Notes: generated from the sequence alone by a model not told the origin. A stretch of 64,000 nucleotides of DNA from Sporomusaceae bacterium FL31 (GCA_003990955.1 BIFV01000004.1:1-64000); one strand, 5' to 3'. Shown: positions 26,195-35,162, counted from the first letter of the stretch. Numbers and translations: made by a program.

Positions 26195-26557
26195 ATGTCA
26201 AATAAAAACTTAGATTGCGGCGATCAACTTTGTGTTAATGAAGTTCGATTAGCAAAAATAAAAGACGATTTACCCGATGAAGAGCTTTTTTTGGATATTG
26301 CAGACACCTTTCAGGTACTCAGTGAGCCTACTCGAGTAAAAATTGTTTATGTATTATTTGAAGGAAAAGAGCTATGTGTGCATCATATTGCAACATTGCT
26401 TGATATGTCTTCATCTGCTGTATCACATCAATTAAGGCAATTGCGGAATATGCGATTAGTCAAAACCCGCAAGGATGGTCAGCATGTGTATTATTCATTA
26501 AGTGATGGTCATATTATGCAATTGTTCCATCAATGTGTGGAGCATGTACAGGAGTGA
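26195..26557 (+). CDS. zinc-responsive ArsR/SmtB family repressor
   Basis: A 120-residue winged-helix repressor. The recognition helix is SSSAVSHQLRQL (72-83). The alpha-5 metal site is present as Asp104, His106, His117 and Glu120, the same spacing as the zinc ligands of SmtB. ELCVHH (59-64) retains one Cys of the alpha-3 site, and Cys8/Cys13 lie near the N-terminus, so Cd/Pb sensing is also possible. ATG 26195 follows GGAGTGATATC. Just upstream is the 40-bp palindrome; six bases downstream is the P-type ATPase it presumably represses until metal binds. Confidence 0.88.
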   Translation: MSNKNLDCGDQLCVNEVRLAKIKDDLPDEELFLDIADTFQVLSEPTRVKIVYVLFEGKELCVHHIATLLDMSSSAVSHQLRQLRNMRLVKTRKDGQHVYYSLSDGHIMQLFHQCVEHVQE

Positions 26558-26563
26558 TAGAAT

Positions 26564-28513
26564 ATGGATGAAAAAAACGCATCAGCTCATGAACATGACG
26601 GACATGATCACGGGCATGCACATGGGAATCATAAACAAGAATTTATTATCATTGGAATTGCTGCCGTTCTTCTTCTTTTGCACTGGTTTGAATGGCTTCC
26701 TGCAATAGCGGGTATTGATACCGCTTTGCTGGCAGCACTGATTAGCGGATTTCCTATTGTAAGAGCTGCGGTTATCGCTATTATTCAACAAGGTGACACT
26801 AAAGTCGGCCTACTGGTTAGTATTGCGATTGTGGCGTCTATTGCCATTGGGGAGTATTTCGCAGCAGCCGAAGTAGCTATTATTATGAGTATTGGCGAGC
26901 TTCTGGAACACATTACGGTAGAAAAATCAAATACATCGCTGCAAAAATTAGCTGAGCTAGCACCGCTCAAAGCCTGTTTGTTGACAGACCAAGGCGAACG
27001 TTATGTAGCCGCCGAAGAGGTACAGGTCGGTGACCGCTTGCTGGTAAAACCAGGTGAGAAAATTCCGGTTGACGGTGTTGTCGAGAATGGTCAGGTTACT
27101 ATTGATCAATCGATGATTACTGGTGAACCGTTACCTGTTGTCAAAGTAATTGGCGATCCATTATATGGCGGGACTTTAGTTCAATTAGGCTCAGTCGAGA
27201 TGACGGCTACTAAGGTAGGCAAGGATACGGCGTTAGGACATATCATCCAAATGGTGGAGCAAGCACAGCAAAGCAAAGCTCCGATAGCGCGACTGATTGA
27301 CCGCTGGGCGAATTGGTTTGTACCACTCAGTTTAGCCATTGCATTGCTGGTCTATCTTGTAACCGGAGACTTAGTCCGGGGTGTGACCATTCTGATTGTT
27401 TTTTGCCCCTGTGCCATGCTGCTTAGTACTCCGACGGCTGTCGCCGCTGCGATTGGGACAGCAGCCCGCCGCGGTATTCTCATAAAAGGCGGCGAAGTGT
27501 TGGAACGGGCAGGAAAAATTAATATGCTTGTTTTTGATAAAACAGGTACTGTAACGTTGGGCCGCCCAACCGTGCAGGACATTCACTGTTTCGCTGATTT
27601 GCAGCAAGAGCAAGTGCTCGCAATCGCAGGAGGGATTGAAAAACGCTCAGAGCATCATTTAGCTAAAGCTATCTTGCAGGCAGCGGGCAGCCAGCAGGTT
27701 GTGCTGCAAGAACCAGATCAATGGGAGCAAGTGGTAGGGCAAGGAGTTCGTGCAGTTTACGGCACTGATCAATATTTGCTGGGTAATGTCACTTTACTTA
27801 AGGATCATCATATCACGATCAGTGAAGATCAGGTGCGTTATGTTGAAAAGCAGCAGCAGCAAGGTGCTACCGCTGTGTTTTTTGTGAAGAATGATACTCT
27901 GGCTGCGATTATGAGTATTATTGATCCAATTCGTGAAGGGATTCCGGAAACCATCACTCAGTTAAAAGACGCTGGGATCGGCCAGGTCACGATGTTAACA
28001 GGTGATAGCACGGCAGCAGGTACTGCGGTAGGTAATCAAGTCGGGATAACTTCGGTAATCGGTGATTTGTTACCTGGCCAAAAAGCGAGTTTGGTTAGTC
28101 AGTATCAACAAGACGGCAATTTTGTTGCAATGGTCGGTGACGGGATCAATGATGCTCCGGCGTTAGCACAGGCTCATGTGGGAATCGCCATGGGAGTGGG
28201 GGGGACTGATGTAGCCATTGAAGCTGCTGATATTGCTTTACTGTCGGATGATCTTGGCAAAATTGCAACCACTATTTTGTTAAGCCGGTCGGCACTGCGT
28301 ACCATTCAACAGAATATCATTGCTGCCAATGCCATCAATATTGTTGCCATTGGTGTAGCTGCTTATGGCCTGCTGGGGCCGGTAGGTGCGGCTATTGTTC
28401 ATAATGCCGGTGCTATTTTGGTAGTCTTAAATTCAGCTAGGCTGTTAAAATATCAGGATGCGAAACTTTCTCCAGGCGATTTAGCAGAAAAACCCGCAAC
28501 ATCAGCTGGTTGA
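26564..28513 (+). CDS. heavy-metal P1B-type ATPase (Zn/Cd exporter)
   Basis: A 649-residue metal-exporting ATPase. The N-terminus has no CxxC metal domain but a histidine tail (HEHDGHDHGHAHGNH). Then come the actuator TGEPLP, the transmembrane metal motif FCPCAML (CPC), phosphorylation motif DKTGTVT, the nucleotide-domain ...RSEHHLAKAI (HP-type locus) and hinge GDGINDAPAL. The CPC motif plus SmtB-type regulator indicate Zn2+/Cd2+ efflux. Co-transcribed with the repressor and terminated at 28530-28562. Confidence 0.9.
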   Translation: MDEKNASAHEHDGHDHGHAHGNHKQEFIIIGIAAVLLLLHWFEWLPAIAGIDTALLAALISGFPIVRAAVIAIIQQGDTKVGLLVSIAIVASIAIGEYFAAAEVAIIMSIGELLEHITVEKSNTSLQKLAELAPLKACLLTDQGERYVAAEEVQVGDRLLVKPGEKIPVDGVVENGQVTIDQSMITGEPLPVVKVIGDPLYGGTLVQLGSVEMTATKVGKDTALGHIIQMVEQAQQSKAPIARLIDRWANWFVPLSLAIALLVYLVTGDLVRGVTILIVFCPCAMLLSTPTAVAAAIGTAARRGILIKGGEVLERAGKINMLVFDKTGTVTLGRPTVQDIHCFADLQQEQVLAIAGGIEKRSEHHLAKAILQAAGSQQVVLQEPDQWEQVVGQGVRAVYGTDQYLLGNVTLLKDHHITISEDQVRYVEKQQQQGATAVFFVKNDTLAAIMSIIDPIREGIPETITQLKDAGIGQVTMLTGDSTAAGTAVGNQVGITSVIGDLLPGQKASLVSQYQQDGNFVAMVGDGINDAPALAQAHVGIAMGVGGTDVAIEAADIALLSDDLGKIATTILLSRSALRTIQQNIIAANAINIVAIGVAAYGLLGPVGAAIVHNAGAILVVLNSARLLKYQDAKLSPGDLAEKPATSAG

Positions 28514-28529
28514 AAAGGCTGTTTTCAGT

Positions 28530-28562
28530 GCAAGACACCGCAGTATTCTGCGGTGTCTTTTG
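28530..28562 (+). terminator. intrinsic terminator
   Basis: A 12-bp stem AAGACACCGCAG/CTGCGGTGTCTT with loop TATT and a following TTT. Confidence 0.85.
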
Positions 28563-28671
28563 CAATTGCAACGAGTGTTCAAGCTTTAGAAACTGTTGAC
28601 AAATTATGGGTTCAAAGCTATGCTATAGTCAATATGGATTACCAAAATTGATTGGCATGGGAGGGTACTTT

Positions 28672-29271
28672 ATGGGAAAAACATTTCTAGCAGCAGTGAA
28701 AGACAGAAGGACCTATTACGGAATTAGTAAAGAAGCTGTTGTCTCCGATGAACGGATTCAAGAGATCATTCAGGATGCCGTTAAGCATACGCCATCGGCC
28801 TTTAATTCTCAAAGTGCCAGAGTTATCATTCTGCTTGGTGAAAACCATAATCAACTGTGGTCAATTACCAAAGATGAGTTAAAAAAAATTGTTCCAGCAG
28901 CAAATTTTGCAGCTACGGAAGAAAAAATCAACTCTTTCCAAAATGGTTATGGTTCAATCCTGTTTTTTGAAGACATGGCGGTTATTGAAACTCTTCAGAG
29001 CAAGTTCCCGATTTACAAAGATAATTTCCCAATTTGGTCTAACCATTCATCAGGGATGCTTCAGCATGTAGTTTGGACTGCTTTAGAAATTGAGGGATTT
29101 GGTGCGTCGCTGCAGCATTACAGCCCACTTATTGATGAGGCCGTCAAAGCAGCCTGGGATATTCCTGAGAAATGGAAGCTTATCGCCCAAATGCCTTTTG
29201 GCAAGCCAACAGCGGAACCTGGGCCTAAGGAATTTCAACCATTAGAAGAACGGATCAGAGTTTATAAATAA
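28672..29271 (+). CDS. nitroreductase family protein (Frm2-like)
   Basis: A 199-residue flavin reductase-like protein. RRTYYGIS near the start and HTPSAFNSQSARVIIL carry the FMN phosphate contacts of the nitroreductase fold. The C-terminal half includes GFGASLQHYSPLIDEAVKAAW and AQMPFGKP. The length fits the short one-domain Frm2/YdgI-like branch, which reduces nitro compounds or quinones. ATG 28672 follows GGGAGGGTACTTT; the track start 66 bases upstream lacks one. A separate transcript. Confidence 0.82.
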   Translation: MGKTFLAAVKDRRTYYGISKEAVVSDERIQEIIQDAVKHTPSAFNSQSARVIILLGENHNQLWSITKDELKKIVPAANFAATEEKINSFQNGYGSILFFEDMAVIETLQSKFPIYKDNFPIWSNHSSGMLQHVVWTALEIEGFGASLQHYSPLIDEAVKAAWDIPEKWKLIAQMPFGKPTAEPGPKEFQPLEERIRVYK

Positions 29272-29312
29272 AACGATTTGCCCTTAGCGGGCTTGGGTGG
29301 TTACGAAACAAT

Positions 29313-29352
29313 AAAAGCCTGGGAGCATACACGTGCTTCTCAGGCTTTTTGC
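29313..29352 (+). terminator. intrinsic terminator
   Basis: AAAAGCCTGGGAGCA pairs with TGCTTCTCAGGCTTTT with one bulge, followed by T residues; it lies 40 bases after the nitroreductase stop. Confidence 0.8.
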
Positions 29353-29481
29353 TTAATATTACAGAATTTGGCTGGTGGTGAAGGTTTTTTTATAAATAGG
29401 CAAGAATATTTTCAGTATGCGAAACAGCTTCTTTAAGACTTAAGCTGTACTGCGAAGATCACCGAAAAGGGAGTGGAAACG

Positions 29482-30054
29482 TTGGAACTTCAAGAAAATT
29501 ACAAGCATGAAAAATGGCAGGAAAAGTTACTTAAAACCCGGTCAATTATTATCTCAGGCGAGATTACGCAAGCGCTGGCTGAAAAGATAACAGCTCAGTT
29601 ATTGATTTTGCAGGAGATGGGTGATCAACCAATCCGATTATACATCAACAGTCAAGGCGGGCATGTTGAAGCTGGTGATACCATTCATGACATGATTCGC
29701 TTCATCAAACCACGCGTTATTGTCATTGGTACTGGCTGGGTTGCTAGTGCCGGGATTACCATATATCTTGCAGCTGACAAGGAAGACCGCTATTCTCTGC
29801 CCAATACCCGCTATATGATTCATCAGCCGTTAGGCGGCGTTCACGGACAAGCTACTGATATTCAGATAGAGGCTGATGAAATTATTAAGGTGCGTTCTAG
29901 AATTAATAAACTAATTAGTGAAAGAACCGGGCAGACACTGGAGCGAGTTGAAAAAGATACGCGAAGAAATTATTGGCTGGATGTACAGGAAGCCAAGGAA
30001 TATGGCATTGTGCATCAAATTATTACCGCGCACAGTGAGCTTCCTGCTCTGTAG
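29482..30054 (+). CDS. ClpP-family serine protease (paralogue)
   Basis: A 190-residue ClpP-fold protein. The catalytic triad positions are Ser89 (WVASAG), His114 (MIHQP) and Asp159 (EKDT). The Ser loop reads GTGWVASAGITIYLAA where housekeeping ClpP has GQAASMG, so this is a divergent paralogue. No clpX lies beside it. The start is TTG 29482, eight bases after AAGGGAG; the GTG at 29473 overlaps the ribosome site. It may act as a specialised peptidase or alternate ClpP subunit, which is inference. Confidence 0.83.
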   Translation: MELQENYKHEKWQEKLLKTRSIIISGEITQALAEKITAQLLILQEMGDQPIRLYINSQGGHVEAGDTIHDMIRFIKPRVIVIGTGWVASAGITIYLAADKEDRYSLPNTRYMIHQPLGGVHGQATDIQIEADEIIKVRSRINKLISERTGQTLERVEKDTRRNYWLDVQEAKEYGIVHQIITAHSELPAL

Positions 30055-30088
30055 TAGTTACGGCTAGTTGAATACTGGAAGTGATTCA

Positions 30089-30976
30089 ATGTATCTGAGA
30101 AATCTAGAATCGTTTTTAACTGTTGCCAGATTATTGAGTTTTGGTGAGGCAGCACGGACTCTCAATTATTCTCAATCCACCATATCGGAGCAAATTCATT
30201 CGCTGGAAGAATATCTTGGTGCAAGGTTATTTGAGCGAATGGGGAGAAAGATATTTTTGACTGAACAGGGTAAGCAGCTATTGCCGGTTGCTGAACGTTT
30301 GGTTCGAGAGACTAAGGATATCAAAAATTTATTCAGTGACAATAGCATTGTTGCAGGAGTGATTACGATAGGAGCTGCAGAATCACTCTGTGTATTTTGG
30401 CTGCCACCGCTTTTAAAGGAGTTTCGCGCAAGTTATCCTAAGGTGCAGATAAATCTTAAGGTAGGCAACTGTGTGGACTTTCCTTATTGGCTGCAACAAA
30501 ACATGATTGATGTCGCTTTTGGTCTCAATGATGAGTCGGAGCAGCAGCAGCTTAGGCAAATTGAATTATTCCGGGGTGAAACAGTATTTATTGTGGCTCC
30601 TGATCATGACTTAGCTGGAATTTCTGTGCTGAATATAGGCCATCTTACAGGTCAGACTGTCTTATTACCAGAAGGCTTTTGCGGCTATCCAATGGATTTG
30701 AAGGACTTAATCGAGGAAAATCGGATTAAGGCTAACACCATTATGGAATTTGGCAGCCTTGAGTCAATTAAACAGTGTGTGAAAAATGGTCTAGGTATTT
30801 CCCTTTTGCCCAGAATTTCTGTAGAAGATGAATTACAGCGTGGTGAACTCATTCGTTTGGAGTGGGATGGGCCTGATATTCCCATCCAAGCACAAATGCT
30901 GTTTCATCGAGATAAATGGCTCTCACCGCCACTAGCGGCGCTAGAGCAACTTATAACAAGTAAAACTCAACGATAG
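30089..30976 (+). CDS. LysR family transcriptional regulator
   Basis: A 295-residue LysR-type regulator. The N-terminal wHTH runs LESFLTVARLLSFGEAARTLNYSQSTISEQIHSLEEYLGARLF; the C-terminal effector domain begins about residue 90 (GVITIGAAES). ATG 30089 follows GGAAGTGATTCA. It sits 34 bases after the ClpP paralogue, so both may share a transcript. The effector and targets cannot be read from this region. Confidence 0.87.
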   Translation: MYLRNLESFLTVARLLSFGEAARTLNYSQSTISEQIHSLEEYLGARLFERMGRKIFLTEQGKQLLPVAERLVRETKDIKNLFSDNSIVAGVITIGAAESLCVFWLPPLLKEFRASYPKVQINLKVGNCVDFPYWLQQNMIDVAFGLNDESEQQQLRQIELFRGETVFIVAPDHDLAGISVLNIGHLTGQTVLLPEGFCGYPMDLKDLIEENRIKANTIMEFGSLESIKQCVKNGLGISLLPRISVEDELQRGELIRLEWDGPDIPIQAQMLFHRDKWLSPPLAALEQLITSKTQR

Positions 30977-30982
30977 ATCCCA

Positions 30983-31030
30983 AAAGACCTACTTTACTTT
31001 TATAGTAAAGTAGGTCTTTAATAATTTTTT
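30983..31030 (+). terminator. intrinsic terminator
   Basis: A perfect 15-bp stem (30983-30997 and 31005-31019) with a 7-base loop, then an A/T-rich tail with a T run. Confidence 0.87.
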
Positions 31031-31165
31031 TAGATAAATATGGAAAAATTATTAATAATGACTTGTAAATAATAACAATTAGCATTAAAATGTTTTATAG
31101 TAGGATTAGAGCGTAAATGAAGTCAAAAGTTAATTGATTTATAAAGTGTGAGAGGAGGATATTTT

Positions 31166-31600
31166 GTGAAAGTTGGCGTTCATGTCGATGGTTTGATTGC
31201 TGAAATCGGAAACTGCTGTCTAAGTGACCTTTGCAGTGAGTGTAAGCAAGAACAATGCTTAATTGGTTACTGTAAAAAGAGTCTAACGGCCACGTTAAAG
31301 CAAAACAGTGAGTTTATTGACGGCGGGATGACCTGCATACCATTAAATGATACTAAAATCTATGAAAATGATGCTGTGGTCGGAGCCATTGGTTTTTTGC
31401 TTAACCAATGTCGAAATTGTAATGTGTATCATGATGATGAATGTATCATCAATATTGTCCGGTCATCTCTGGAAGTCATTTTATTTGGTGAATTCTATGA
31501 ATATAAAGGCAGTACGCTCATGTACTTAAATGATATCAAAAGCCGCAATTCTGAGCTTGCGGGAAGTATTTTTGCGAGCTTTTCAGCTAAAAAAAATTAG
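31166..31600 (+). CDS. cysteine-rich protein upstream of rubrerythrin
   Basis: A 144-residue protein with two cysteine groups: CC-x4-C-x2-C-x4-C-x4-C in residues 17-36, and QCRNC plus DDEC near 90-101. The pattern suggests Fe-S or other metal binding. GTG 31166 has AGAGGAGGATATTTT in front. It is followed 13 bases later by rubrerythrin, so a role in peroxide or iron handling, perhaps as an electron-transfer partner, is plausible but unproven. No family name known to me. Confidence 0.6.
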   Translation: MKVGVHVDGLIAEIGNCCLSDLCSECKQEQCLIGYCKKSLTATLKQNSEFIDGGMTCIPLNDTKIYENDAVVGAIGFLLNQCRNCNVYHDDECIINIVRSSLEVILFGEFYEYKGSTLMYLNDIKSRNSELAGSIFASFSAKKN

Positions 31601-31613
31601 GAGGTCTTTAAAC

Positions 31614-32036
31614 ATGGAAAGAACACTAACTGTTGAAAACTTGATTGGGGAAACCAAGGGTACGGAGTTAGAAAGAACTGTAAAACAAAACTTCACAGGT
31701 GAAACCACGGAGGCCGGCCTTTATCTGGCTATGGCTCGATTGGCTCAGCGCCAAGGCTATCCGGAAATTGCTGAAATTTTAAAGACTATTGCGATTGAAG
31801 AAGCTGAACATGCGGCAAGATTTGCTGAATTGAACGGAATGATTCAAGAGGATCTATTTGCGAATATCCAGCAAATGCTTGAGGGTGAAACCTTTGCAAA
31901 TGCCGGAAAAAAACAAGCGGCTGACTTAGCGCAACAATTAGGATTGGAAACGGCACGTGACTATTTCAATGAATCAGCAAAAGACGAGGCTCGTCATGCC
32001 AGAATGCTGGAAGGATTATTGCGGCGCTTTCAATAG
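31614..32036 (+). CDS. rubrerythrin-like di-iron protein
   Basis: A 140-residue four-helix ferritin-like protein with the ligand pattern EAGLYLAMA, IEEAEHAARFAEL and KDEARHARMLEGLL (two ExxH-type motifs). It lacks the C-terminal rubredoxin domain of full-length rubrerythrin. Such proteins reduce hydrogen peroxide in anaerobes. ATG 31614 follows AGGAGGTCTTTAAAC. It ends in a good terminator and is co-transcribed with the cysteine-rich gene upstream, which could supply electrons. Confidence 0.85.
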   Translation: MERTLTVENLIGETKGTELERTVKQNFTGETTEAGLYLAMARLAQRQGYPEIAEILKTIAIEEAEHAARFAELNGMIQEDLFANIQQMLEGETFANAGKKQAADLAQQLGLETARDYFNESAKDEARHARMLEGLLRRFQ

Positions 32037-32060
32037 AAGAATTTGTGCTGACTAGCATTT

Positions 32061-32113
32061 AAATCCCTTGATGCAAAGATTGTACTGTTGTTCTTTGTAT
32101 CAAGGGATTTTTG
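32061..32113 (+). terminator. intrinsic terminator after rubrerythrin
   Basis: A 19-bp stem with one G-T pair (from AAATCCCTTGATGCAAAGA, 32061-32079), an 11-base loop region and a T run. Confidence 0.85.
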
Positions 32114-32128
32114 TATTCGTAAATAAAA

Positions 32129-32172
32129 AATCATAAGAAGAAATTTGCTTAAGGCAAGTTCTTCTTATGATT
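32129..32172 (-). terminator. intrinsic terminator of the HD-GYP operon
   Basis: Arms beginning AATCATAAGAAG and ending CTTCTTATGATT pair along ~19 bp. On the minus strand the hairpin is followed by TTTTTTATTTACG. Confidence 0.82.
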
Positions 32173-32188
32173 GACTCCAGGTGCTTTG

Positions 32189-32998
32189 CTAAGGGATTAA
32201 TGTTGATTCAAATAACTTAATCATATCGGGATCAAACAACGTTCCACCAGCAGCAGCCAGTTTAAATATTGCCTGCCGGGGAGTGTTATTTTGAATAGAT
32301 ACTAAGCGGTCATAATAATCTGCAACAGCGATAAGACGAGCAAATTCTATGATTTGGTATTTGGCAAAGCCAAGTGGTGTGCCTAAGCCGTCAAATCGTT
32401 CATGATGCTGAAGGCAAACCAAGGCGGTTAGAATGTCTAAACTGGTTTGATTGCGAATTTCTAGAAAGCCCTTGAAGGCGTGCGCGTGATCTTCACAAAA
32501 ATCGTTCCCCATGCCGCAATCGTGCAAAATGGAACAAGTAGCTAAGAAATCAAGATTTAAATAATCGTAGTTTTTGGCTAATCCTAAATTTACACTGATT
32601 AGGGTGGTACGCAGGCTGTGATTATAAAGTGTGTCATTTTGGTTCATTCTAGCTAGGTAGGACTGAAGCGGGAGACGCTCCAGTGCTGAGTACACAACCT
32701 GCTCGATTTGATAACTCGTTGTATCTAATTTTACTGTTTTGTGCTTAGTTAAATCAGCCAGCAGTTGGCGCGCTTTTGTTGCTGCTTGGTCAGCAATGGG
32801 CGAAAATACGGCAGCGTAACTATTTTCTGTTTCAGTATCTTGAATTGAAACGGTCTGGATATTGAATTTTACTAAGCGCTTGATATAAGAGTCGGTGAGT
32901 GGAATGCCGCGTGCAATCAGAATCAAACCCTTTGCATCATAAATGGTTTGGGCGGGAAGCATTCCCGGCTGTAAGTCAGCAATATAGAGGTTTTTCAT
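32189..32998 (-). CDS. HD-GYP-like domain protein
   Basis: A 269-residue cytoplasmic protein. Its N-terminal ~100 residues match the DUF3391-like leader often found before HD-GYP domains. Metal-site motifs follow: YNHSLRT, ILHDCGMG, HAHAFKG and LQHHERFDGLGTP. The signature tripeptide GYP is GTP here, and the usual HDIGK is HDCGM. It is therefore a variant whose c-di-GMP hydrolysis is uncertain. The start codon overlaps the stop of the upstream response regulator by four bases (ATGA), so the two act together. Confidence 0.82.
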   Translation of the reverse strand: MKNLYIADLQPGMLPAQTIYDAKGLILIARGIPLTDSYIKRLVKFNIQTVSIQDTETENSYAAVFSPIADQAATKARQLLADLTKHKTVKLDTTSYQIEQVVYSALERLPLQSYLARMNQNDTLYNHSLRTTLISVNLGLAKNYDYLNLDFLATCSILHDCGMGNDFCEDHAHAFKGFLEIRNQTSLDILTALVCLQHHERFDGLGTPLGFAKYQIIEFARLIAVADYYDRLVSIQNNTPRQAIFKLAAAGGTLFDPDMIKLFESTLIP

Positions 32999-33372
32999 TC
33001 TGCTGCCTCGTTGTAGTTGGTAGCAGCGTAAAATACATTTAATGCAGCATCCTTAGTCACTGGTTTGGTAAGTATTCCAGCTACACCTAAAGTGATAAAT
33101 TCATTGCAAAGGTATTGTTGTCCTCCGAGTGCGGTAGCCATAATGATTTTAACCGTAGTATCTATGCTACGGAGAATCTTAAGGGTCGCTGTTCCGTCAA
33201 GATGAGGCATGGTTACATCAAGAAAGATCACATCAGGTTGTATACTGCGATGAAGCTCCAGGGCTTCGATGCCATTTTTTGCTTCAAATACCTGAATGCC
33301 GGATAACTCGGCGAAGTGGCGTTTCATGGTGTTGAGGGAAAATAGAGAGTCATCAACAAAGAGTATTTTCAT
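32995..33372 (-). CDS. response regulator receiver protein (CheY-like)
   Basis: A 125-residue stand-alone receiver domain. The acidic pocket is Asp7-Asp8, the phosphoacceptor Asp52 (FLDVTMP), the switch Thr lies in IMATAL, and the conserved Lys in TKPV. ATG 33372 follows GGAGGCCGAA; the longer frame upstream has no ribosome site. No output domain: it presumably acts on the adjacent HD-GYP-like protein. No sensor kinase is nearby. Confidence 0.87.
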   Translation of the reverse strand: MKILFVDDSLFSLNTMKRHFAELSGIQVFEAKNGIEALELHRSIQPDVIFLDVTMPHLDGTATLKILRSIDTTVKIIMATALGGQQYLCNEFITLGVAGILTKPVTKDAALNVFYAATNYNEAAE

Positions 33373-33521
33373 TTCGGCCTCCATGAACAATATGTTTGTT
33401 TTAACGTAACACAAAGTTCACTATCAAAATAGACAAGCCAGATTAAGTTTCTGTTAAAGATGGGGATTGATTCCAAGGTGATAGACGACGAAACATAATT
33501 TGTATAAATTTTGGATACAAT

Positions 33522-34403
33522 TTGTTTAATTCGCGAATTCACGAAGTATGGGATGTGTGTGTATTGCCGGGGAAGTACTGGTATTATGGATTAGTAGTTA
33601 GTAGTTTTGTCATTTTGTTTGTGGCTCTGCAACATCGACGTGAATGGAAGCTGTTAGTGCTGCAATTATTTGTAGCGAGCATTATTCATCCAATTGAACT
33701 TATTATCTTGACAACAAATGGCTATACCTATCTCCCGGGAATTACAAATACAAATACCGATGTCACTCTTGGTGCCTATATCTCGGATTTTCTGATTGTT
33801 CCAGCGACAGCTGTACTCATCAGTGCGTTTTCTCTTTCCTGGCGATATCGGCTTATTTTTGCTGCTATATTCACGGGCATTGATTGGTATTTTACTGTTC
33901 TTGGCATTTATCAGCATTTTTGGTGGAAGTCGATTTATACTGGAATTGGATTGCTTATTTTGTACCAAATCAGCAGTTTTTTATGGGGTCAGCTTTCCAA
34001 AAATTATCATTCCTTTGTATTTCGGTTATTTTCAATTTATCTAGCTTATTTTGCATTGCAAAGTGCATTTACATTTGCATTAAATCAGGGAGGAGAACTG
34101 TTTATTCTGCAAATGGCCAGTATCCCGCTGGGGCCGCTCAAGACAATGTCTATTTTATCAAGCTTATATCAAGTCATTATCGGTATTTTGATCACACTAT
34201 TTATTGGAACAAGAATGTGGTTTCGTTATCGTCTGATCAATCTTTGTTTGATTGTTGTGGTGAACTGGTTGTTGGAGTATGCTGGCATTTTTGTATCAAA
34301 AGGGGATTTTGTTGTTCAGCATCTCCTGATAGTGCCTCTGGTTGCCACTATCATTGTTAGCATTTTATTTAAGAAAGCTCGATTGAATTATTTATTTCCC
34401 TAA
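33522..34403 (+). CDS. multi-pass membrane protein, unknown function
   Basis: A 293-residue protein with eight or nine hydrophobic helices and aromatic-rich loops (PGKYWYYGLVV near the start). Its style resembles the CBO0543-like proteins at 583-1113 and 1495-2085 but it is longer, perhaps two such halves. The start is uncertain: TTG 33522 lacks a clear ribosome site, and GTG/TTG codons 36-45 bases downstream are alternatives. Followed by tadA after 140 bases. Confidence 0.6.
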   Translation: MFNSRIHEVWDVCVLPGKYWYYGLVVSSFVILFVALQHRREWKLLVLQLFVASIIHPIELIILTTNGYTYLPGITNTNTDVTLGAYISDFLIVPATAVLISAFSLSWRYRLIFAAIFTGIDWYFTVLGIYQHFWWKSIYTGIGLLILYQISSFLWGQLSKNYHSFVFRLFSIYLAYFALQSAFTFALNQGGELFILQMASIPLGPLKTMSILSSLYQVIIGILITLFIGTRMWFRYRLINLCLIVVVNWLLEYAGIFVSKGDFVVQHLLIVPLVATIIVSILFKKARLNYLFP

Positions 34404-34544
34404 TCTTCGGGGTTAAGATTGGCTATAGCAGATGGGAAAAATTACTGCCAAAATGGACTTGCATAAAGTCTTGCCATGCGCTACAATATTACAGTAATGC
34501 TTACAACTGGGTAAACACAGTAAAACTGTGTGGTGAACGAGTGT

Positions 34545-34997
34545 ATGACTGATAACTATTATATGGGCTTGGCACTGGATGAAGCGCGTAAAGCCTATGA
34601 CATCGGCGAAGTACCAATTGGCGCTATTTTGGTCATCGATCATGAGGTGATTGCTAAAGGGCATAACATGCGAGAGACCTGGCATGATGCTACTGCGCAC
34701 GCTGAAGTGATTGTGATTCGCGAGGCTTGCCAAAAGCTAGGCCGCTGGCGTTTGTCAGGAGCAACACTTTATGTTACTATTGAGCCTTGTCCGATGTGCG
34801 CAGGAGCGCTAGTGATGAGTCGCGTTGACCGAGTTGTGTATGGCAGTGCAGACTATAAAGCAGGCGCGGTTGAATCTATATTCAATGTTGTGCAAAATAG
34901 TGCATTGAATCACAGCCTGGCTGTTACAGCAGGAGTTCGAGCTGAAGAGTGCGCCGGAATTATGAAAGATTTTTTCAGACAGCGGCGTTCTAAATAA
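34545..34997 (+). CDS. tadA: tRNA-specific adenosine deaminase TadA
   Basis: A 150-residue zinc deaminase making inosine at position 34 of tRNA-Arg(ACG). His52-Ala-Glu54 (AHAEV) provides one zinc ligand and the proton shuttle; PCPMC gives Cys82 and Cys85. The length is normal. I start at ATG 34545 because MTDNYYMGLALDEARKA aligns with the usual TadA N-terminus; GTG codons 12-15 bases upstream are possible alternatives. The tRNA-Ser gene follows after only five bases. Confidence 0.93.
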   Translation: MTDNYYMGLALDEARKAYDIGEVPIGAILVIDHEVIAKGHNMRETWHDATAHAEVIVIREACQKLGRWRLSGATLYVTIEPCPMCAGALVMSRVDRVVYGSADYKAGAVESIFNVVQNSALNHSLAVTAGVRAEECAGIMKDFFRQRRSK

Positions 34998-35002
34998 ATC
35001 AC

Positions 35003-35096
<94 letters not shown>

Positions 35097-35103
35097 AATC
35101 AAT

Positions 35104-35133
35104 GCCTCGCGCAGTTTTGCGCGAGGCTTTTTT
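35104..35133 (+). terminator. terminator after tRNA-Ser
   Basis: GCCTCGCGCA, loop GTTT, TGCGCGAGGC, then six T. It lies just inside the element, so the island brings a new terminator for the tadA/tRNA transcript. Confidence 0.9.
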
Positions 35134-35162
35134 GTGTGTGAAATATGAGGAAACGGGCGGTT

